A DNA stretch of 64,000 bases from GWE2-42-39 sp963662895 (GTDB taxonomy: Bacteria; Bacteroidota; Bacteroidia; Bacteroidales; Prolixibacteraceae). The stretch covers positions 496,001-560,000 of the forward strand of contig OY759981.1 of the NCBI GenBank assembly GCA_963662895.1, given 5' to 3'. The position numbers and the translations under genes are program-made. A model generated the notes under the pieces. That model made no database searches. It was given only the letters and a program-made list of their open reading frames with translations, and was not told where the DNA came from. Shown one piece after another: positions 1-8,160 of this stretch. The first letter of the stretch is position 1. Each line of letters starts with the position of its first letter.

Positions 1-21
1 TTCCATTGTCCGCAGGCCTCC

Positions 22-42
22 GACAGGGTTTGAAACCCTGTC
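22..42. repeat. Palindrome downstream of the DUF6261-like gene
   Basis: A near-perfect palindrome, GACAGGGTTT then AAACCCTGTC around a single G, lies 20 bases past the stop of the minus-strand gene at 62-811. It could be that gene's terminator or a dispersed REP-like palindrome. No T-run follows on the minus strand, so a terminator role is uncertain. Confidence 0.4.
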
Positions 43-61
43 AGTGGTCCATTATCAGCAG

Positions 62-811
62 TTATTCTGCCTGCGGTTCGCCGGAGCTATCCTCATTCTC
101 ATCGTCGGTTTTGTCAATTAACAGGGCATATTTACCGCGCAGTTCGTCCATTTGGTTAAACAGGGTAAGCAGGGGGTCGGTAGGAACAAAGCTTACGGCC
201 TGTTCCACAGCAGTACAAAACTGTTCGTAACTTTTGGCAGCGGCCGGTTTCAGACTGCTGGCCGAAGTCGTGTCTTTGGCAGCTTCCTGCGTGTTACGTT
301 CTTTATACAGGGCATCGAATTCGTTGTTCGAAGTTTCCAGTCCGGTCAGCATGGCAGTGATGCCAATCGTTTCGGCCTGGCTTGTTAAACTTTCCGATGC
401 ATTGATCTTGCCGATCAGTTCAGCGATCAGGGCGGTTTCGGTGTTCATGGCCTTTTTCCCGGTCTCCCAGTATGGCCCGAAAAGCAATTTCAGGCTTTCG
501 GCAGCCTCCCTTTTTGTTGCGTCGAGCCCTGCCATGGCTGTAGAAATGTTACGTTTAATTTCAGCAAAGCGGGCATCGCGGTCTTTGTCTTTTTCGGCCA
601 GTGCATCGGTTAGCCCGCTTTTCGATTGTTTGTTCAGTTGGGCCCCCATTTCGGTATTAGCAGTTTCCAGCCAGGCAAGGGCTGCCCCTGGCACATCTCC
701 AATGTTTTCTTTAAGCGGTTGCGCAATTTCGATAGTTGATTTATTCAACGAATACAGGTCTGCGACCGAAAGCCCTGCTATATGCAAGGACGAAAAAATT
801 TTTATTTCCAT
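62..811 (-). CDS. DUF6261-like family protein, unknown function
   Basis: A 249-residue protein with no signal peptide or membrane segment. It is rich in Ala, Glu, Lys and Ser and predicted mostly helical, with an acidic tail (DDENEDSSGEPQAE). The opening (MEIKIFSSLHIAGLSVADLYSL) and overall composition resemble Bacteroidota proteins annotated DUF6261; I recognise the type but cannot assign a function. The start at 811 is supported by the length and by a purine-poor AT-rich leader typical of the phylum. It is a single gene whose upstream side carries the 41-bp tandem repeats at 878-1160; no partner gene adjoins it within the window. Confidence 0.6.
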   Translation of the reverse strand: MEIKIFSSLHIAGLSVADLYSLNKSTIEIAQPLKENIGDVPGAALAWLETANTEMGAQLNKQSKSGLTDALAEKDKDRDARFAEIKRNISTAMAGLDATKREAAESLKLLFGPYWETGKKAMNTETALIAELIGKINASESLTSQAETIGITAMLTGLETSNNEFDALYKERNTQEAAKDTTSASSLKPAAAKSYEQFCTAVEQAVSFVPTDPLLTLFNQMDELRGKYALLIDKTDDENEDSSGEPQAE

Positions 812-877
812 TTTGATTAGTTTTAAAAAATTTATTAAATCTTCCGGTTTTTGTTTTTTCCCGGCAGGCGGTAGCGA

Positions 878-1160
878 CCCTCTGCATTAAAAAAAAACTT
901 CAGGACGACCAGCGGGAACCTTGTACATTTTGAAAAACCTTCCCGACGACCGTCCGGGACCTTCTGCATTTTAAAAAAGCTTCAGGACGACCGGCGGGAA
1001 CCTTCTGCATTTTGAAAAACCTCCCCGACGACCAGCGGGAAGCTTCTGCATTTTAAAAAAGCTTCAGGACGACCGGCGGGAACCTTCTGCATTTTGAAAA
1101 ACCTCCCCGACGACCAGCGGGAAGCTTCTGCATTTTGAAAAAGCTTCCCGACGAGCGGAT
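878..1160. repeat. Seven 41-bp tandem repeats
   Basis: Units begin near 878, 919, 960, 1001, 1042, 1083 and 1124, each 41 bases. Two versions tend to alternate: one with CTTCAGGACGACC and one with CCTCCCCGACGACC, sharing CTTCTGCATTTT and a GCGGGAA end. Because 41 is not a multiple of three and one version contains stops in two minus-strand frames, the array is not coding. It lies directly upstream of the DUF6261-like gene. The units are contiguous with no spacers, so it is not a CRISPR array. Confidence 0.85.
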
Positions 1161-1164
1161 TGGG

Positions 1165-1472
1165 CCCTGTGAAATCTTCACAGCTTTTGGGCGGCTATGA
1201 ACCAGTACTGATAATTATTGATTTAGCATATCGTTTGGGGCCTTGAAGCAAAATATATCCTGACTCCTTTTCCGAAAAAAAGCAATCACCGAAAAGAACG
1301 TTCAATTTTGTTTCGCCTGATTCTTTCTTCTGTTTGCCTGGAAATTTTTCCTGTTTGTCCAACTCACACAGGTGAAAAATTAATTGTGAACTAAATTTAC
1401 GAAAAGTAATACAAAAGGACAATAGCCGGATGGGAAAAAATATGGGACCTTATCAAAAGTATAGGCGAAGAC
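1165..1472. other. Intergenic region, no convincing gene
   Basis: About 300 bases between the 41-bp repeat array and the radical SAM gene. A 75-codon minus-strand reading frame (1195-1422) is present but has low-complexity composition, no recognisable domain and no clear ribosome-binding site. I see no RNA gene or repeat. Confidence 0.5.
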
Positions 1473-2501
1473 TCAGCAAATGATGCCCGGTAGTTTTTGC
1501 CCGCAGTTTAAACAGGTACACGAAGCAGTGAGCCCTGCTGTTTTGACAATATACCTGTTCCGGCTGATCACTTCATATCCGCAGGCAGGACAATAGGTAT
1601 TGGCCTTGTCTATAGTATAAACATTGCCTAAAAATACATACTCTAGCTTTTCACGGGCCATCCGGTAAAAACGGATCATTGTTTCTTCAGGTGTTACTTC
1701 CTTTGTGAGTTTGTACTGTGGAAAGTAACGGGACAGGTGCAACGGCACATGATTCCCAAGATTACCGGAAATCCACGAAAGCATGGCTTCAAATTCGTGA
1801 GGGTCGTCGTTCAACCCGGGGATGACCAGAAACGTAATTTCAAGATGAGCATTACTGCTGCCAATTATTTTTAATGCTTTAAGTACAGGCAACAGCTTCC
1901 CTTTCGAATATTTCATATAGAATTTGTCATTGAAAGCTTTCAGATCGATGTTAAATGCATCAATAAAAGGAAGAATTGCCTTTAAAGGAGCTTCATTTAT
2001 AAAACCATTGGATATAACTACATTTTTTAAATCGTGTTCTTTTACTTCACTGCTGATATCGGCCATAAACTCATAAAATGTAAACGGCTCGTTATAGGTG
2101 TAGGCAACCCCTATATTGTTTCTGATGACGGCAGCCTGTTTCACAATCTCCTGAACCGGCATATCTTTTAGCCAGAGATAATCGGACGGGCGGCATTGCG
2201 ATATGGAATAATTCTGGCAAAAGCTACAATGAAAGTTACAGCCGACGCCTCCGATCGACAGGATTTGTTTGCCCGGATAAAAATGGAACAAAGGCTTTTT
2301 TTCAATGGGATCAATATGGATGGCCGACACACGGTCGTATACCTCCGTGTAAAGTTTTCCTTCCTTGTTCACCCTGACCTGGCAATTCCCTGATTCTCCC
2401 GGTTTGATTTTGCAATTTTTGGGACACAGGTCACACTGCACAATACCGTTTTGAAGACGGGCATAATACAAGGCTTCTTTCATACTCTGGCTTTTCTCCA
2501 A
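1473..2501 (-). CDS. amrS: AmmeMemoRadiSam system radical SAM enzyme
   Basis: A 342-residue radical SAM protein of the PflA-like AmrS group. The iron-sulphur motif is CNFHCSFC (Cys88, Cys92, Cys95). An N-terminal Cys set (CDLCPKNC near 23-30, Cys40) and a C-terminal zinc-ribbon-like pair (CPAC and CLNC near 305-335) match the family layout. Family members are usually named with AMMECR1 and Memo partners, neither of which is in the window; the substrate is not established. A second possible start is Met7, six codons in. The gene stands alone, tail-to-tail with nothing on its 3' side and about 80 bp from the ABC-F gene. Confidence 0.8.
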   Translation of the reverse strand: MEKSQSMKEALYYARLQNGIVQCDLCPKNCKIKPGESGNCQVRVNKEGKLYTEVYDRVSAIHIDPIEKKPLFHFYPGKQILSIGGVGCNFHCSFCQNYSISQCRPSDYLWLKDMPVQEIVKQAAVIRNNIGVAYTYNEPFTFYEFMADISSEVKEHDLKNVVISNGFINEAPLKAILPFIDAFNIDLKAFNDKFYMKYSKGKLLPVLKALKIIGSSNAHLEITFLVIPGLNDDPHEFEAMLSWISGNLGNHVPLHLSRYFPQYKLTKEVTPEETMIRFYRMAREKLEYVFLGNVYTIDKANTYCPACGYEVISRNRYIVKTAGLTASCTCLNCGQKLPGIIC

Positions 2502-2578
2502 AGTTATAAAAGTTTACCCTGATTTGAGATGTTTCAGGATATTAATCCTCAATCACACTGTAAATCAATGAAACAATT

Positions 2579-4165
2579 TCATATTTCTATTACACGACAA
2601 ACATTTATTTCATTCAAAAAATATTTGTCGTGCGAAACAACCAACAGAGTTCCGGTATATGCGTTAATTGCGGAGGTCAAAATTTCTATATTTTGTATAT
2701 CAAGGTTATTTGTTGGTTCGTCCAGCACAAACATGTCGGGTGCGTGGTTGCCAATCATCATACAACAGAGTATTAACCGCATCTTTTCCCCCCCGCTTAG
2801 GGTTCCGCAAGGCTTATCCCAGAACTCTTTGCTGAACAGATAACGGCTTAACCTGATTTTAACCTCATGTTCAGGTAATGAATCATAATTGTAAAGCCGG
2901 GCTTGCCCGTAAACTGTATTGCTGTCTGATATTAGTGAATAGTCCTGGTCGATATAAACAGAATTAAAGTCCGAACGAACCAGTATTCCCTGTGTTGGTA
3001 AGATCTCTCCTAAAATAATCCGAATCAGCGAAGTTTTGCCAGAACCATTTTTCCCTGCTATACTTATCCGTTCCCCACTTCTTATTTGAAAGTTTAATGG
3101 ATAATTCCACAGCAATTGATAGTTATATCCAAAATTAACATTGTTGGCTGTTACCAATATTTTTTCCTTGTGGAGGGTCGAGCCTTTAAAATCCATCTTC
3201 ATTTTTCGGATATCCGGCAGTTTTTGCCGAACTTGTTTCAATTCATCAGAAATGGATTCTATTTTTTCAGAATGGATTTCTTTAAGCTTTGCAGAGCTTG
3301 ATTCGGCATTATTCTTTAGCTTCTTCATAAGGATCCTGGATACACCTTCTTTTTCGTGTTTCTTCTTTCCACGAGCGTCCATACGTTGCTTTCTTTCCCG
3401 TGTTTCCCGTTCCGCTTTTTTAGCCTTTTTCAGTGCTTTTTCTTTATCTTCCAATTGTTGCAGCAAAGCATTACCGGTAATTTCTTTTTGTGATTTGTAA
3501 AAGCTGTAGTTTCCACCATAAACAGTAATTCCATTTTTACAGAATTCCCAGATTGGGTTTAACAGTTCCAGCAAAATCCGGTCGTGGCTAACAACCATCA
3601 AAGTACCGGAACCGGAGACAATATAATTGTATAACACATTCCGGCTGTTAGTATCCAAATGATTCGTCGGCTCATCGAGCAATACGACAGATGGCTGATG
3701 GATTAAAATTCCGGCCAGAAAAACTTTTGTTTTCTCACCTCCACTTAGGCATTCCATTTTTTGCATCAGTGGTAAATCATACAGTCCCCAATGAGATAAC
3801 GCTTCAATACTTCTTTCTTCAATTGTCCAGTCGTCGTTGAGCAGTGCTAAACTTTTTTCTGAAAAATCTCCCCGGAGGATAGTATGTAAAGCGTTTATTT
3901 TAACATCAATGCGCAGAGCTTCAGCAATCGTCATGTCTTTATGCTGACCAAAATGCTGAGGAATATAGTATGGCTTTGATTCGTATTTTACAGTACCTTG
4001 TGAAGGTTGCAGATGTCCTGCAATGATTTTTAAAAGAGTAGATTTACCTGAGCCGTTGTTGCCAATTAAGGCAACTTTATCATGTTTTTTTAATGATAGA
4101 CTAATATTTTCAAAGAGTAATTCTTTGTCGGGATGTATATATGTGATCTTTTGGGCTGTAAGCAT
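2579..4165 (-). CDS. ABC-F family ATP-binding protein (soluble, ribosome-associated type)
   Basis: A 528-residue tandem-ATPase protein without membrane segments. The first ABC domain has Walker A GNNGSGKST (about 35-43), signature LSGGEK and Walker B VVLLDEPTNHLD; the second has GKNGSGKTS, LSGGEK and MFVLDEPTNNLD. The domains are joined by a long, Lys/Glu-rich, predicted coiled-coil linker (about 225-320), the hallmark of ABC-F proteins that enter the ribosome E site. ABC-F members either act in translation (EttA, Uup) or protect ribosomes from antibiotics; the linker here does not let me choose. The gene is monocistronic on the minus strand. Confidence 0.85.
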   Translation of the reverse strand: MLTAQKITYIHPDKELLFENISLSLKKHDKVALIGNNGSGKSTLLKIIAGHLQPSQGTVKYESKPYYIPQHFGQHKDMTIAEALRIDVKINALHTILRGDFSEKSLALLNDDWTIEERSIEALSHWGLYDLPLMQKMECLSGGEKTKVFLAGILIHQPSVVLLDEPTNHLDTNSRNVLYNYIVSGSGTLMVVSHDRILLELLNPIWEFCKNGITVYGGNYSFYKSQKEITGNALLQQLEDKEKALKKAKKAERETRERKQRMDARGKKKHEKEGVSRILMKKLKNNAESSSAKLKEIHSEKIESISDELKQVRQKLPDIRKMKMDFKGSTLHKEKILVTANNVNFGYNYQLLWNYPLNFQIRSGERISIAGKNGSGKTSLIRIILGEILPTQGILVRSDFNSVYIDQDYSLISDSNTVYGQARLYNYDSLPEHEVKIRLSRYLFSKEFWDKPCGTLSGGEKMRLILCCMMIGNHAPDMFVLDEPTNNLDIQNIEILTSAINAYTGTLLVVSHDKYFLNEINVCRVIEI

Positions 4166-4540
4166 AATTTCTTTCTTTAAGAATTTGACAACTAATGTTA
4201 TTAACCAATTTGTTGAAAGAAATCATTGTGCTCATTTTTTAGTGTTTTAATGTGAATACAAAGATATGATTTATAATCGTAACTTGATAATACCATCGTT
4301 TTGGGTATACGACAAAATCCATTTTCCCCCTGGGAGCATTGTCTTAACGATACATTCAGATTTCTATGAAAAAATAAACACAATAATTCCATAAAGCAGA
4401 TTTATCAACATAAAACAATGCCCTTTTTTAAAGGAGTTTTCCTGAAAAATGGGATGCTCTGTTTATAACTCGATCAAATAAATTGGCTCAAAAAACTTAA
4501 AATTGTAACACGATTACGGTTTATTGTCAAAATTAATTTT
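4166..4540. other. Intergenic region between the ABC-F gene and the riboswitch
   Basis: A divergent intergenic stretch that must hold promoters for the ABC-F gene (minus) and for the riboswitch-nrdDG transcript (plus). It is AT-rich. I see no gene, and no clean TTTG/TAnnTTTG pair that I would assign with confidence. Confidence 0.4.
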
Positions 4541-4544
4541 TGAA

Positions 4545-4690
4545 AATACGAGAGAGGGAATCCTGTGAAAATCGGGAGCTGTTCCCGCAGCTGTAAGTCC
4601 AACATTGAGTTTTTGAAAATCTTTTGCCACTGTCCATCGGACTCGGGATGGGAAGGCATCAAAAGCCGGACGAGCCAGAAGACCTGCCGT
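4545..4690 (+). ncRNA. Cobalamin (B12) riboswitch
   Basis: The plus strand carries the conserved cobalamin aptamer blocks in the right order and spacing: GAGGGAATCCTGTGAAAATC, then GCTGTTCCCGCAGCTGTAA (4577-4595), GCCACTG (4626-4632), GGGAAGG (about 4650-4656) and the B12 box GCCAGAAGACCTGCC (4674-4688). It lies about 205 bases before nrdD on the same strand. The stretch after it contains GGGGAAA near 4740 and TTTCCC near 4788, which could pair as part of the expression platform. The expected effect is repression of nrdDG when cobalamin is plentiful. Confidence 0.9.
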
Positions 4691-4895
4691 AATCATTAAT
4701 TAAGAAAGATTAGACTTTCGGGAACTGAAGTTTGGTTGAAGGGGAAATTTTCTTGTTTACATGAATAATTAACCTGCCCTCTTTATTTCCCATTTGAAAT
4801 TTTTAAATAAAAAAAGATAGTGTTTGGCATCGTTCATTTTTGAAAAATAGATTGCTGGGTTGAAATAGAAAAAACAAAAATTAAAGTACTAAATC

Positions 4896-7028
4896 ATGAG
4901 TAGCACGGGAATATCAATAGTGAAAAGAGACGGGAAAAGGGCTTTCTTTTCTATCGATAAAATTAAAAATGCAATTCGAAAAGCATTTCTTTCTGTTGGA
5001 AGTTTTGCAAGCGAAGAAGACCTTACGAATATTTTGCAGCGGCTAAATATTCGCAATGAAATGAACGTGGAAGACATCCAAAACCAGATAGAGCGCTCGT
5101 TAATGGCAGAAAACTATTTTGCGGTTGCGAAATCATACATGCTTTATCGCCAAAAACATTCGGAAGACAGGGAAACAAAAGACCGGATAAAATTTTTAAT
5201 TGATTATTGTGCTGCCGGAAATGCCGCAACCGGAAGTAAGTTCGACGCCAACGCAAATGTTGACAAGAAAAACATTGCAACACTTATCGGCGAACTTCCC
5301 AAAGGTAATTTTATCCGTTTAAATCGCCGTTTATTAACCGACAAGCTGTCTGACATGTTAGGGAAAGAACTGTCTGACAAATACCTTAGCTATTTAAACT
5401 ATCATTTTATTTACAAAAACGATGAGACAAGCCTTGCCCCGTATTGTGCCAGTATAACCATGTATCCGTGGTTATTGGATGGTACTTCAAAAATAGGAGG
5501 GAACTCCACCGCTCCGACCAATTTAAAGTCGTTTTGCGGAGGCTTTATCAATATGGTATTCATTGTTTCAAGTATGTTGAGCGGAGCTTGTGCTACACCT
5601 GAATTTCTGATGTATTTGAACTATTTTATCGGGAAGGAATATGGGAATGATTACTACAAGCGTAGCGATGAGATTGTTGACTTATCTAAAAGAAAGCGTT
5701 CGATTGATAAAATAATTACAGATTGTTTCGAACAAATTGTTTATTCGTTGAACCAACCAACCGGAGCCCGTAATTTTCAGGCAGTATTTTGGAATATTTC
5801 TTATTACGACAGATATTATTTTGAAAGTTTATTTGGCGAATTTATTTTCCCTGATGGCAGTAAGCCTGAATGGGAATCGTTAAGCTGGTTGCAAAAACGT
5901 TTTATGACCTGGTTTAATAAAGAACGTACAAAAACCGTTTTGACTTTCCCTGTAGAAACAATGGCGTTACTTGCAGAAGAAGGAGATGTAAAAGATAAAG
6001 AATATGGCGATTTTACGGCAAAAATGTATGCCGAAGGACATTCGTTTTTTACGTATTTAAGTGATAATGCGGATAGTTTAAGTTCGTGCTGCCGTTTACG
6101 TAACGAAATTCAGGATAACGGGTTTAGCTATACCCTGGGAGCCGGCGGGGTTTCCACCGGATCTAAAAGTGTTTTGACCATTAACCTGAATCGCTGTGTA
6201 CAACAAGCGCATAAAGAAAAAATACCCTACATGAGCTTCATGGAAGATGTTGTTGATTTGGTACATAAAGTGCAATTAGGATACAACGAGAATTTAAAAG
6301 AATTGGAACAAAAAGGCATGCTTCCGTTGTTCGATGCAGGATATATTAACATGAGCCGTCAGTATCTTACCATTGGAGTAAACGGATTGGTTGAAGCCGC
6401 AGAATTTCTGGGAATTGAAATCAAAGATAATCCTGAATACGTGGCATTTACACAAAAAATACTAGGTCTTATCGAAACTTATAACAAGAAGTACCGTTCG
6501 AAAGATGCAATGTTCAACTGCGAAATGATTCCGGCAGAAAACGTTGGTGTAAAACACGCAAAATGGGACAAAGAGGATGGTTATTTTGTTCCGCGTGACT
6601 GTTACAACAGTTATTTTTATGTGGTTGAAGATGAATCGCTAAATGTTATTGATAAATTCAGGATTCACGGGAAAAAATACATCGAGCATTTAACAGGAGG
6701 TTCTGCATTACACATGAATTTGGAAGAACACTTAAGTGCTGTTCAATATCGCCAGTTGCTTCGGGTTGCGGCAAGAGAAGGCTGCAATTATTTCACATTT
6801 AATATTCCGAATACCATTTGCAACGATTGCGGACATATCGATAAACGCTATCTAAAAGAATGCCCCAAATGTAAAAGTAAAAACATCGATTATCTGACCC
6901 GGGTTATCGGTTATATGAAAAGAATAAGCAGTTTCTCTGAAGCCCGCCAAAAAGAGGCTGCCAAAAGATATTATGCAGGAAATAAGATAGAACAGAAAGA
7001 AGGAAAAAAGGTAGAAGAATATGCTTAA
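4896..7028 (+). CDS. nrdD: Anaerobic (class III) ribonucleoside-triphosphate reductase
   Basis: A 710-residue glycyl-radical enzyme that reduces ribonucleotides to deoxyribonucleotides without oxygen. Residues about 5-95 form an ATP-cone allosteric domain. The catalytic domain follows. Near the C-terminus are four zinc-binding cysteines (CNDC at 642-645 and CPKC at 656-659) and the radical site in RVIGY with Gly672. The length and motif order fit full-length NrdD. Translation starts at 4896 after the cobalamin riboswitch leader, and the 3' end overlaps nrdG by 8 bases, implying coupled translation. B12 control of an O2-sensitive reductase suggests the genome also encodes a B12-dependent class II enzyme outside the window. 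Confidence 0.95.
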   Translation: MSSTGISIVKRDGKRAFFSIDKIKNAIRKAFLSVGSFASEEDLTNILQRLNIRNEMNVEDIQNQIERSLMAENYFAVAKSYMLYRQKHSEDRETKDRIKFLIDYCAAGNAATGSKFDANANVDKKNIATLIGELPKGNFIRLNRRLLTDKLSDMLGKELSDKYLSYLNYHFIYKNDETSLAPYCASITMYPWLLDGTSKIGGNSTAPTNLKSFCGGFINMVFIVSSMLSGACATPEFLMYLNYFIGKEYGNDYYKRSDEIVDLSKRKRSIDKIITDCFEQIVYSLNQPTGARNFQAVFWNISYYDRYYFESLFGEFIFPDGSKPEWESLSWLQKRFMTWFNKERTKTVLTFPVETMALLAEEGDVKDKEYGDFTAKMYAEGHSFFTYLSDNADSLSSCCRLRNEIQDNGFSYTLGAGGVSTGSKSVLTINLNRCVQQAHKEKIPYMSFMEDVVDLVHKVQLGYNENLKELEQKGMLPLFDAGYINMSRQYLTIGVNGLVEAAEFLGIEIKDNPEYVAFTQKILGLIETYNKKYRSKDAMFNCEMIPAENVGVKHAKWDKEDGYFVPRDCYNSYFYVVEDESLNVIDKFRIHGKKYIEHLTGGSALHMNLEEHLSAVQYRQLLRVAAREGCNYFTFNIPNTICNDCGHIDKRYLKECPKCKSKNIDYLTRVIGYMKRISSFSEARQKEAAKRYYAGNKIEQKEGKKVEEYA

Positions 7029-7488
7029 ATACTATAACTACGATATCGTTTTTCAGGAAATTCCTAATGAAGTTACTTTAGCCATTAACATTACCAACTG
7101 TCCAAATCGGTGCAAAGGCTGCCACAGCCCGCATTTGCAAAAGGACATCGGAGAAGAGCTGAATGAAGAACGAATTATTACGCTGATGGATAAATATGCT
7201 TCGGCAATCACTTGTTTTTGTTTTATGGGTGGCGACGGAGATCCTCAGCGGGTGGCTGAGCTGGCCAACTTTATGCGCCTTCATTATCCTGAAATAAAAA
7301 TGGCTTGGTACTCAGGTTGTGCAAAGCTGCCCGAAGGATTTGATATTAGAGACTTTCGGTATATTAAATTGGGGGGATATATAGAACAATTGGGTAGCCT
7401 GAAAAGCGAAACAAGCAATCAGCATTTATTTGAAATACAGCAAGATAGTTACATGAAAGATATAAGCTATTTGTTTAAAATGTCTTGA
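7021..7488 (+). CDS. nrdG: Anaerobic ribonucleotide reductase-activating protein
   Basis: A 155-residue radical SAM activase that installs the glycyl radical on NrdD. The cluster motif CPNRCKGC gives Cys27, Cys31 and Cys34, and GGDGDP is the glycine-rich SAM-binding stretch. Size is normal for NrdG. The start codon lies inside the last codons of nrdD (8-base overlap), so the two are one riboswitch-controlled operon. A stable hairpin follows at 7511-7541. Confidence 0.93.
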   Translation: MLKYYNYDIVFQEIPNEVTLAINITNCPNRCKGCHSPHLQKDIGEELNEERIITLMDKYASAITCFCFMGGDGDPQRVAELANFMRLHYPEIKMAWYSGCAKLPEGFDIRDFRYIKLGGYIEQLGSLKSETSNQHLFEIQQDSYMKDISYLFKMS

Positions 7489-7510
7489 TGATCAGATTCG
7501 TGCTCATTTA

Positions 7511-7541
7511 AGGAACCGTTCTCTAAAAAAGAACGGTTCCT
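7511..7541. terminator. Hairpin between convergent nrdG and bactofilin genes
   Basis: An 11-bp perfect stem (AGGAACCGTTC with GAACGGTTCCT) and a 9-base A-rich loop, 23 bases past the nrdG stop. The minus-strand cluster ending at 7576 converges on it, so it could serve both. The T-run is weak on both sides. Confidence 0.65.
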
Positions 7542-7575
7542 GTTATGGGTCAGGAGTTCTAAAATTATGAACAAT

Positions 7576-8148
7576 TCAGGTCAACTTATGGGAATAGACA
7601 TTGTTATAAAAAATATTCCTGATCTCTCCTAACACTTTATCTTTTGATAAGGCCTGTGTGGTATCTATGTTATCAAACAATTCTTCAACCTTATCTATAT
7701 AATCAGTTCCAGGCATTTGTATTACACAATCCAGATCCGAGTCCCCTTCGTTTTCAAAAAGTCTGGTATAAATCTTTCCTCTAATTTTTGAGCCACTGTT
7801 TATTCTTATCTTCCCGGAGCAAAAAATATTACCTGTTAATTCTCCTGAAAAATCCAGGTTACGACAAATAATATCTCCAGCAATTTTTGAGGTATTACCG
7901 ACGACTACTTCCCGGCTCGACATAATGGTACCAAAATAATCACATTCTATCCTGAAGGACTTTTTTGTCTTTATATAACCTTCAATGATACTTTCTGAAT
8001 GAATCAGTACCGGAGAAAAGTCTGTTGCTTCTTTTGGTACTATTGTCATCTTTTTCATTTTTTTCATTAATTGTTTTCTCATTTCTGTAATTGTTTTGTG
8101 ATGAAAGTAAAAAGCATAATACACGAATTTTTCATACGCTGCTGGCAC
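7576..8148 (-). CDS. Bactofilin (polymer-forming cytoskeletal protein)
   Basis: The 190-residue reading frame contains a bactofilin (DUF583) beta-helix over roughly residues 45-150, with repeating short hydrophobic turns such as VVVGNTSKIAGDIICRNLDFSGELTGNIFCSGKIRI. Bactofilins polymerise without nucleotide and scaffold envelope or surface structures. The start is uncertain: a GTG at 8148 sits after a GAGGGGAG ribosome-binding site, 12 bases past the stop of the preceding gene, but an ATG 22 codons in (MRKQLMKKMKK) would give a more usual short N-terminus. It is the last gene of the seven-gene surface cluster and very probably co-translated with the glutamate-synthase-like gene. Confidence 0.85.
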   Translation of the reverse strand: MPAAYEKFVYYAFYFHHKTITEMRKQLMKKMKKMTIVPKEATDFSPVLIHSESIIEGYIKTKKSFRIECDYFGTIMSSREVVVGNTSKIAGDIICRNLDFSGELTGNIFCSGKIRINSGSKIRGKIYTRLFENEGDSDLDCVIQMPGTDYIDKVEELFDNIDTTQALSKDKVLGEIRNIFYNNVYSHKLT

Positions 8149-8160
8149 ATGGCTCCCCTC

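Noticed and set aside
878..1160. CRISPR array
   Set aside because: Units are contiguous 41-mers without spacers, and no cas genes are in the window.
1195..1422. 75-codon minus-strand gene
   Set aside because: No domain, poor composition and no supporting start signal.
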